Notes under the pieces: generated by a model
What the model was told of the DNA's origin: nothing
The model's input: the letters and a program-made list of their open reading frames with translations, nothing else
The model's database searches: none
NCBI RefSeq assembly: GCF_937001465.1
Contig: NC_064580.1
Coordinates: 96,151,432-96,215,431, forward strand
Direction: 5' to 3'
Origin: Orcinus orca
Lineage: Eukaryota; Chordata; Mammalia; Artiodactyla; Delphinidae
DNA: 64,000 nucleotides
Position numbers and translations under genes: made by a program
Shown: positions 56,545 through 64,000 of the stretch, piece by piece
How the letters are laid out: each line of letters opens with the position of its first letter
Position numbering within the stretch: position 1 is the first letter of the stretch

Positions 56545-57101
56545 GACCTTTTTTTTTTTTTTTGACTTTTAAACTTTCAGCTACATGATTCATAAATTAA
56601 TGCATTAATTTGTCATAAAAATCCAACTATACAAATATATAGAATCCAAGTCTAAGTCTCCCCTTCCCTGTCCTCCCCAGTCCTCTTCCCCTACCCAGTT
56701 TGGTAAATATCATTCCAGTCCTTTTCCTGTGCATTTATAGTCATCTAAAAGTACAAAGACTAATTTGGCCTTTTTCTTCTACAAAAAGGATCATGCTGTG
56801 TTCGATATAGATTTGTTCTGTTTTACCTACAAATGGTTGTACCTCCTTTTTTGTAAATGGTTGCAGAGTTAATCTTCCAGAGTATTTTTTGATGACTCTC
56901 CTGCCAGTGGACATTCAGTTAGCTATTTTGTTATTAGATATTTTTTTGTTATTACAGATAATGTTGCAGTGAACATCTTTATACATACAGCTTTGTTCAT
57001 ACATGCAAGTGTCTCTGTTGGTATAAATTTTTAGAAGTGAAATTAGTGAGTCAAAGTGAACGGGTATTTAACATTTTTTATAAATTTTGACAAATTGTTC
57101 T
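56545..57101 (-). mobile_element. Ancient L1 (L1ME-like), antisense, first part
   Basis: 'gcagtgaacatctttataca' and 'agaagtgaaattagtgagtc' are old L1 text in reverse. It is split by the younger L1 at 57118. Confidence 0.7.
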
Positions 57102-57117
57102 CCAAAATGATCGCACC

Positions 57118-57930
57118 ACCTAAGTGGCTATCGACAGATGAATGGATAAAGGAGATGTGGCACGTATATACAATGGAATGTTACTCAGCCATAAAAAGAA
57201 ACGAAAGTGAGTTATTTATAGTGAGGTGGATGGACCTAGAGACTGTCATACAGAGTGAAGTAAGTCAGAAAGAGAAAAACAAATACCGTATGCTGACACA
57301 TATATATGGAATCTTAAAAAAAATCGTGCTGGGCTTCCCTGGTGGCGCAGTGGTTGAGAGTCCACCTGCCGATGCAGGGGACACGGGTTCGTGCCCTGGT
57401 CTGGGAAGATCCCACATGCCGCGGAGCGGCTGGGCCCGTGAGCCATGGCTGCTGAGCCTGCGCGTCCGGAGCCTGTGCTCTGCAACGGGAGAGGCCACAA
57501 CAGTGAGAGGCCCGCGTACCGCAAAAAAAAAAAAAAAAAAAAAAAATCGTGCTGAAGAACCTAGGGGCAGGACAGGAATCAAGACGCAGATGTAGAGAAT
57601 GGACTTGAGGACACGGGGAGGGGGAAGGGTAAGCTGGGACGAAGTGAGAGAGTGGCATGGCCATATATACACTACCAAATGTAAAAGAGATAGCTAGTGG
57701 GAAGCAGCCGCATAGCACAGGGAGATCAGCTTGGTGCTTTGTGACCAACTAGAGGGGTGGGATAGGGAGGGTTGGAGGGAGGGAGATGCAAGAGGGAGGA
57801 GATATGGGGATATAGGTATATGTATAACTGATTCACTTTGTTATAAAGCAGAAACTAACACACCATTGTAAAGCAATTATACTCCAATAAAGATGTTAAA
57901 AAAACACAAAAACACAAGCAAACAAAGAAA
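57118..57930 (+). mobile_element. Cetacean-type L1, sense, 5'-truncated, with a SINE inside
   Basis: It starts in the ORF2 end ('atggaatgttactcagcca'), passes through the 3' UTR and ends in a poly-A-like tail. Imperfect 16-bp duplication ccaaaatgatcgcacc (57102-57117) and ccaaaatgattgcacc (57931-57946). It pairs in sequence with the antisense copies at 43065 and the short sense copy at 61382. Confidence 0.95.
57331..57540 (+). mobile_element. CHR-type SINE, younger form, inside the L1
   Basis: The head 'ggcttccctggtggcgcagt' opens it and an A20-plus tail ends it. The aaaaaatcgtgct word at 57318-57330 recurs at 57541-57553. The 179-codon frame over this region is a chance fusion of L1 and SINE. 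Confidence 0.96.
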
Positions 57931-57946
57931 CCAAAATGATTGCACC

Positions 57947-58720
57947 TTGTTTTTTCTTCCAGTTAATTATACCTTAAGATTTTGCTGTATTAGTTCATAT
58001 AGATTTACCTTCTTTAAATTTATTTACATTTTAAAAACTTCCCAACTTCTTATAAAAAGTTTCAAACATCCCAAAGAGTTGAAATAAGAGTATAGTGAAC
58101 AATGACTGTATACCCTCAAGCTAGATTCAGCAATTACTGTTTTTCCCTATTCGCTTTCTTTTCTCTCTTTCTCCCTGTAAGTTTGCTGAATCATTTCCCC
58201 TCAAATTGCAGACATCTTGACACTTCAGTTCTAAATACTTCAGCCTACAGCTCCTAGGGAAAAGGACATTCTCTTGTATATCCACAATACCATAATCACA
58301 CTCAAGATAATTATCAACAATTCTCTAATACTGTCTTCTTTATCTAATAGTCTGTTTATATTCAGACTTTCCCAGTTATCCCAGGAATGTGTTTTTTTAA
58401 GTTTTTGTGTTTTTTTTTTTTTAAATCTGAATCCAGTCAGGTTTCAAGATTGCTTTTGTTCTCTCTCTTCAGGTTTTGTTTATTCACTTTTTAAAATCTA
58501 GGAGCAGTTCCCCCACCCTCTCATTCATGACATTGACATTTTGGTGAATCCAGGCCCGTTGTTTTGCAGAATGTTCCACATCCGGGATTTGTCTGTTTGC
58601 CGTGGCACCTTGTTGTTTTTCATGGCAGCATGGTATTCTGTTCTGTGAATGTATCGCGGTTGATTTTTAGGTTGTAGGCATTCCTTTTGTGACTCCTCTC
58701 ACAAGTGGTATTAAGTCCCA
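57947..58720 (-). mobile_element. Ancient L1-like sequence, antisense, second part
   Basis: 'gctagattcagcaattact', 'ctttcccagttatcccagg' and 'gaatgttccacatccggga' fit the family at 4394-5100. Confidence 0.6.
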
Positions 58721-58856
58721 AAGAGTTTGAGGCACCGGTAGCCACAGTAGAAGTCTGTGGTCAGTTAATGAAAATAAAGTGTTCCAAAGCCAAACTTGGT
58801 TGGCAGGAGAATTACCGAAGGCTGCATCCTTTCCCCTTGAAGGAAGATTGATTATT

Positions 58857-59135
58857 GTTCTAGTCTGTTCAGGTTCCTATAACAAAATACCATAAACTGT
58901 GTGGCTTATAAACCTCAGAGATCGATTTCTCACACTTCTGGAGGCTGGAAGTCTGATCAGGGTACCAGCAGGGTCAAGTGCAGACCCTTTTCCGGGTCAC
59001 AGGGCAGGAAGGGCTAGGGAGCTCTCTGAGGCCTCCGTTTTCATCAGAACCTAATCTCCTCCTAAAGGCCCCACCTCCTAATACCATCCCATCAGACATG
59101 AATTTGAGGGAGACACGAGCATTCAGACCATAGCA
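58857..59135 (+). mobile_element. MER-type dispersed repeat, second member
   Basis: 'ggttcctataacaaaatacc' and 'cacacttctggaggctggaa' resemble the element at 54536; family not named. Confidence 0.6.
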
Positions 59136-60289
59136 ATAATCTGTTTTGATTCTCTGATTTCTTTGGAGAGGCTACAGTCGGGGGCTCAGCTGAGAGCAAG
59201 GTCCTCTCTTTGTAACCACCCATCCTCACTGTGCACTTCATCAGCAGCCGTGGACCCTTTGGGTAACACAAGTCCCCAGCTGGCTAGCGGAAACTCCTGG
59301 GTTGTGAACTTCCCCCACTCCCAGCACACCCCTCCCCCGTGCAGCTGTTCTCACTTCAGCTCGTCCTTCCCTCCTCATTTCCTGGAGCCCAAGGCTACCG
59401 CTCCTCTATGTGCTCTGGCTCCCAGCCCTCCTGTCCGCTTCAGGACCTCTCACCATCCAGTGCCTCCTGCCCCTCTTGCTTCTTCAACCTCCCTCTCCCC
59501 ACTGGCACCTTCCCTCCATCTATAACTATGTTCAAGTATCTCCCAATTCTATCAATACTCTCCTTGAGCTACGACTTCCATCTCTCGCCATCCATTCACT
59601 CTTGAAAGAGTACCATGGACAGGGGTCTGCAAAGTGGGCTGCATAAGGTGTTCTATTTGGGTTCATAAAGAGAATATCAGCATTTCTATCCCTTTTAGAA
59701 TTTCATCCATTTACTTTTCTCTGTTTGTATTTCATATACATGTATATCATTTGCCTTTCAACTCTTCTCATCTTCTCCAGCCTCCTTGAGATCCAGACCC
59801 ACATTCCCACTGATTTATGGGCATTTCTGCGAGGTTCTCACACTGGGCTCACAAACTCAGCCCGGTCTCAGCTTTCCTTATGCCCCTCGTCCTCCAACCT
59901 GCTGCCTTGACTGTCGGCCCCAACTTAGGGAGGAATCCCAACATCCCACCAGCCAGCTAGGCCATCAGCCTGGGGTCATCTTTGACCTGTCCTGTCACTC
60001 CTGCTTACCCCCACCCCCCACCCCCGCCATCTGTGTCAGTTACTCAGTCCTGGTGATTCAGCTTCCTTAGGTTATCTCAAACCTGCGCATCCTCTGTTCT
60101 CTCGCTGCCTCTGCCTTCAAGCTTGATTTAGACATGTCTATTCCCAGTCCCTGACACACAGCCACCAGCTGGAGCTCTGCACAACTGTACATCGTACAGG
60201 ACCGTCCCTACTTTTAAAGAAAAATCAGACCAAATCCAGTGCTTGATATACAGGTCCTTCCATGCTCTTTTGCTGCGCTGATGTTATCC
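59136..60289. other. Unassigned, C-rich on the + strand
   Basis: Pyrimidine-biased text with a 120-codon Ser/Pro-rich frame (59163-59525) that has no recognised domain. It may be an old repeat I do not recognise. No exon called. Confidence 0.4.
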
Positions 60290-60415
60290 CTTTATCTGTT
60301 AGCTTTCTCAACCAGACTATGAGCTCTTGTAGGGCAGGGACTGTGTCTTCATCACTGCCGTGTACCCAGAGCCAGACACATGACCTGCCACCTAGGAGTG
60401 TCTCAATAAATGCTT
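60290..60415 (+). repeat. L2 LINE 3' end
   Basis: 'gactatgagctcttgtaggg' through 'gtgtctcaataaatgc' is L2 3'-end text. Confidence 0.9.
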
Positions 60416-60719
60416 TTTTTTAATTGGTTGGCCGAGAGTAAGAGTGAGACTGTCATGGGTGAGAAGAGGAGAGCGGTGTTGATACTCCTTTGAGAAATAG
60501 AGAAGTCTCCAGGAGAAACTCTCTCTTAGAGATGGGCCAAAAGAATGGATTGAGCTGGGAAGCTAAAGTTATCCTAGTAGTCGTCTGATAAAATAGTGAT
60601 TTGTGACTTAGGGCTGTGGGCAGGCCCAGGTGCCACCAACTCTAGCTGGAAGCTCTTGCTAGGGCAGAATAGTGGGGTGAAATGAGGTTCGGCTTTTGAC
60701 CCAGAGAGACCTGGCATTA

Positions 60720-60780
60720 GTCTTGATGGCTGGAGTTGAAATCCTGGCTTTACCACTCACTGGCTGCCTTGATGTTGAAA
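60720..60780 (+). repeat. MIR-like fragment
   Basis: 'ttgaaatcctggctttacca' and 'ctcactggctgcctt' are MIR text. Confidence 0.6.
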
Positions 60781-60784
60781 AGGA

Positions 60785-61020
60785 GGATGATAATAACAGC
60801 TAGCATTTATTGAGTACATATTATATGCCAGCACTGGGCCAGGAACTCTACACGAATTATTTCACCTAATTTCATCACAACTTGATGAGATAGCTTCTAT
60901 TGTCATTCCCACTTTACAAATGAGCCAACCGAAGCTCAGCAAGATTGTGATTTGCCCAAAGTTGCATAGCAACTAAATGATGGAGCTAGAATTTCAGTCG
61001 TAACAGCCTGACTCTAGGCT
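60785..61020 (-). repeat. MIR SINE
   Basis: 'agcatttattgagtacata' and 'gccaaccgaagctcagcaag' are MIR in reverse, nearly full. Confidence 0.9.
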
Positions 61021-61365
61021 GGAGATATTCATTTGGGAGTCATCAGTATATAGATGGTATTTAGAGCCAGGAGCCTGGATAAGATTGTCTGGTGAGTGAG
61101 AGTAGATAGAAAAGAAAGCCAAGGACTTGGTTCTGGGCCCCTCCAATATGTAGAGGAATTAGGAACATGGAGGTCATTGGTAACCTCAATCAAAGCTATT
61201 TCGGGGGTTGGGGTGTGGTAGGTATGAAAATTTGATTGGAGTGGATGGAAGGATAATTCAGAGGAGAAGAAATGATGGCAGTGAGGAGAGACAAACCATT
61301 TGAGGAGTTTCTCTATAAAGGGAAGCAGAGATATGGGGGTGCTAGCTGGAGGGTGCAGTGGGATC
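61021..61365 (+). repeat. Old unassigned repeat
   Basis: 'agtcatcagtatatagatgg' and 'ggcccctccaatatgtagag' fit the old repeat seen at 3840-4125. It is interrupted by an L1 and may go on at 61536. Confidence 0.5.
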
Positions 61366-61381
61366 AAGAATATTTGTCTCT

Positions 61382-61519
61382 TAGGGAGGGTGGGAGGGAG
61401 ACGCAAGAGGGAGGAGATATGGGGATATGTGTATATGTATAACTGATTCACTTTGTTATACAGCAGAAACTAACACACCATTGTAAAGCAATTACACTCC
61501 AATAAAGATGTTAAAAAAA
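61382..61519 (+). mobile_element. Very short cetacean-type L1 3' end, sense (138 bp)
   Basis: 'gggaggagatatggggatat' and 'gcaattacactccaataaag' are the same 3' end as at 57118. Imperfect 16-bp duplication aagaatatttgtctct (61366-61381) and aagaacttttgtctct (61520-61535). Confidence 0.93.
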
Positions 61520-61535
61520 AAGAACTTTTGTCTCT

Positions 61536-63254
61536 AGATGAACGACTTTGTGGCTTGTTTTATGATAGGAATGATCCAGTGAAAAGGGGGACAAATTGCT
61601 GGTGGTGCGTCCCCGAGTAGACGAGAAAGGATAGGATCTAGTGCAGGAATGGGGACTAGCCTTAGCCAGCAGCATGGGTGGGGACGCTGCAAGGAGGAGG
61701 GCGACATGGAGGTGGGAGCTTGTTGATGTTCTCTTCCAGTTGCCCCCTTTTCCCCCAATGAACTAGAAAGCCATGCCACCAGCCGAGGGGGAGGATGGGG
61801 GAACGTTTGAGGAACACAGGAGAAGTTATGAAATAGTGATAGGAATCGTTCAGGAGAGAGGAGAGTGAACGGACTTGAATGTAGTTGGATTATAAGGTCG
61901 CATTAAGGGCCCGCTCAAAGTTTGCAGTCATGAATTTCAAGGGTTAACAGCATAGCTTCACGTTTTTCTCCAGCCGTGCTTACTTGCATGGTAGAGGCAC
62001 GGAAAAGGGTTGAAAATGTATGGAAGGGAGTAATGGGCAAGTATAGAAGTGAGGACATGAGGTAGGTGACGGCCAGGAAAACAGTGGAGGATCAGATGTG
62101 GGTCCTAGTGAAGGTGGAGGATTATTAGTCGGGATGTGAGGGGCGCGGAGTGATTGGGTAGATAGGAGGTGGTGGTTGGAGAGTGGGGTGCATGACAGAG
62201 TTTATGGAAGGGTTGGAGGTGTTGGCAGTGACAGGTATGATCATGGGGATAAAGGGCTGAGGTGAGATGGAGGTGAGACCCTCGAGGGGAATGGAGTTCA
62301 AGGCATTAGAAGCCAGTGCGTGCTAAATATTGAAAACACGGGAATTTTGACAAAGGCATGTTGGACGGCAGTGACAGGGAGGGTCCAGAGTTGAGTTCTA
62401 CAAGGAGAGTAGTGGGTGGGAGAGACTGACGACATAAGGTTCAGATCAGGGCAGCGGTTAGGAAGGAGACAGCGTTGAGGGGCAGACAGGACCCCTCCCG
62501 GCCCAGGGGTACAAGGTGACATGGGAGGGAAAGCACCCACCACTTGAGAGGGCTGTAGGGATAGCTGTGTCCTCAGAGGGGCGACCAGGTTTTCATCAAA
62601 GTAAGAAGGTCCAGGGACCGCTCAGAGAAGAGTTTGAAGATGGAGGGGATTTTGCAGATGATAGTGGGTTCCAGGGGATAGAGGGGAAGGGTTTCCAGCG
62701 TCGGGGAGCAGTGGAAGGCGGTCTCAGATTCGGGCTTGTAGAGAGCCGTATGGAGGTTAGAGTTCAGCTGTTGGGCGGGGACCTGGGAGTCTTGGGCTTC
62801 TTACGGTAACGGAAGTAACCAGGGACATTCGGCACACTGGGATGGGCGGTCTTCACGGCAGAGTGTGGTGGTGTGGCTGTCAGAGGGCGGAGGGTCGGTA
62901 GGAAGGAGGTCGGGGATCTCGCCATGGATGGAACCCGTGCACTTCATATTTCGGCCAGTCCGATTCCAGAGGCCTGGAGAACTTTACCCGTCTACTCTTT
63001 TGGTTCTGAAAAAAGATGTTGACTTGGACGTGAGAAGGAAGTTATGACTTATGTAGCTTAAAATGTTTTTATTGCCTTTGGCTTTCCATTGCAGTGATGT
63101 AGGACTTTCTGTCTAAAGCCTCGGGAATCCCCCAGCTGAAAAGGAGCCCAGATATGTACATTAGACTCGAGTTCCAGATGCGCGTTCTGGAGGGCAGAGA
63201 TGAATTAGCCAAGTGGAACTTCTTCTGGGGGAAGTAAGACACTTCACAGATAGT
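61536..63254. other. Old unassigned repeat, then unassigned intron
   Basis: 61540-62900 is purine-rich and may be more of the old repeat. 62900-63254 includes an exon-like stretch at 63095-63237 that has stops in all three + frames. Confidence 0.4.
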
Positions 63255-63360
63255 GTTTATGAAACGGGTATCTTGCAATAAGTGAGATAAGACACATGAA
63301 AGTATTTAACGCAGTGCGTGGTACATAAGTACTTTCTAAATATTCTTTGTTATTAAATGT
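63255..63360 (+). repeat. MIR SINE 3' half
   Basis: 'tatttaacgcagtgcgtggt' and 'acataagtactttctaaat' fit MIR. Confidence 0.6.
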
Positions 63361-63874
63361 CCACTGGTAGGTTCTTGCGTTCAGCTCCCTTCCCTGCCAC
63401 TTGCGTGGTTTTCTTATGTTGCCCTCCTTCTCCTTCATCCCTTTCCCTTCCTCTCCCTGGCCTTAGCTGTCAGCGGTGCCCACACCTAGTTGAACACTCT
63501 CTGTGTCCTTCTGAGGTAGAGAACTCTTGGAATAGGGGGAGAGGCCGCCCTCAGAGGAAAGACGCTGCTGTTGGGGCCGGTCTCCTGGCCACCCCAGCTG
63601 AGATCTGTGACCGAGGTGTCTCCAGAGTCCCGGTGGGAGCTGAGAGACCTGTGTTGCAGGCCAGGCTTGGCCACTGTGAGGGCGGGCATCACGTGAACAG
63701 GGAGGGACTGGGTCCAGGCCCCAGGTGGAGGACAATTGCTGATGCTGTTGTTGCTAATGTGCTTCGATTACCACTCCCCTTGTTAACAGGGGCTCAGTTC
63801 CACTGCGCGTCTCCCCTGCGCATCTCCCAGGTGTCAGGATTTTGTGGGAGGGAAGGAGCGGGGCGTAGGGTAGG
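63361..63874. other. No recognisable feature
   Basis: GC-richer stretch with overlapping frames on both strands (177 codons on +, 90 on -); no domain recognised. Confidence 0.45.
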
Positions 63875-64000
63875 GGAGTGTACAAGCTAAGAGTATAAAC
63901 TCGAGAGCCAGACTGCCTGGGTTTGAATCCTGGTTCTGTCACCAGATGAGGCCTGTGCCCTTGGGTAAGTTATCTAACTTCTCTGTGCCTCAATTTCTCA
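63875..64000 (+). repeat. MIR SINE, cut by the window end
   Basis: 'gagccagactgcctgggttt' and 'taacttctctgtgcctcaat' are MIR text. Confidence 0.92.

Larger units (their letters stand above)
35539..64000 (+). other. TMEM164: TMEM164 downstream intron, 5' part
   Basis: Exon B ends in a GTAAGT donor, and no later exon with its acceptor was recognised before the window ends. The stretch is inferred to be intron running beyond position 64000. Confidence 0.72.

Noticed and set aside
57056..57595. 179-codon open frame
   Set aside because: It runs from the L1 ORF2 end straight into a SINE and its A tail. The fusion is accidental.
63095..63237. Exon-like stretch with a good acceptor (cattgcag) and a gaagtaag donor-like end
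   Set aside because: All three + frames hit a stop within 21 bases, so it is not an internal coding exon. A non-coding exon cannot be excluded.
63357..63890. 177-codon + frame, with a 90-codon minus frame over it
   Set aside because: No recognised domain, overlapping frames on both strands, no splice context; GC-rich intron gives such frames by chance.
35539..64000. Following TMEM164 exon (peptide beginning LPFELEIYY)
   Set aside because: Searched by eye and not found; presumably right of the window.
1..64000. A prokaryotic, phage or otherwise undescribed multi-gene system
   Set aside because: There are no operon-like ORFs, ribosome binding sites or gene clusters. The content is mammalian intron with transposons.

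Overview
The window is nuclear DNA from a mammal, most likely a cetacean. The best evidence is a set of tRNA-derived SINEs of the CHR type (the family named for Cetacea, Hippopotamus and Ruminantia) in three forms: a long form, a younger form that opens with 'ccctggtggcgcagtgg', and a short older form. There are also L1 copies with the whale/artiodactyl type of 3' end, and I see no BovB. MIR, L2, old L1, HAL1-like, LTR and DNA-transposon relics are the usual eutherian background. The species assignment is an inference from repeat types.

I recognise one protein-coding gene. Two short coding exons on the + strand, 14524-14573 and 35472-35538, join across a phase-2 intron. Their peptides match the middle of TMEM164 as I remember the human protein. 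TMEM164 is a multi-pass membrane protein reported to be an acyltransferase acting on ether phospholipids, and it is X-linked in human. The window would therefore be an internal part of this gene: at least 14.5 kb of upstream intron, exon A, a 20.9 kb intron, exon B, and at least 28.5 kb of the next intron. I looked for the neighbouring coding exons and did not see them.

Layout. 1-3.2 kb: a decayed L1, antisense, cut by the window edge. 3.2-8.3 kb: nested old L1, an L1 3' end, MIRs and an LTR. 8.3-14.5 kb: long-form SINEs, a second LTR copy, a MER5-like element and a MER53-like palindrome. 14.5 kb: exon A, followed by about 1 kb with no recognised repeat. 15.6-19 kb: ancient L1, antisense. 19.9-25.7 kb: SINEs, a hAT relic, MIR and old L1 around a quiet 2.3 kb block. 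25.8-31.7 kb: a dense pile of L1/HAL1-like sequence, all antisense, split by a Tigger-like element and SINEs. 31.7-35.5 kb: MIRs, then exon B. 35.6-46.5 kb: MIRs, L2, a solo LTR with target-site duplication, a small retrocopy and an antisense L1 3' end. 46.5-48.9 kb: no recognised repeat. 49-51.4 kb: L1/HAL1-like. 51.5-64 kb: MIR, L2, an AT-rich palindrome, a 64-bp minisatellite, a sense L1 containing a SINE, and old repeats.

The functional content is the two exons and their splice signals; almost everything else recognisable is transposon-derived intron. I found no sign of a prokaryotic, phage, CRISPR or other undescribed multi-gene system. What is worth a second look is insertion history (target-site duplications, nested insertions, one shared duplication around two SINEs), unstable DNA (palindrome, minisatellite, microsatellites) and a few unassigned insertions. 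Family names are from memory without a repeat-library search, so repeat boundaries are approximate except where a target-site duplication fixes them.
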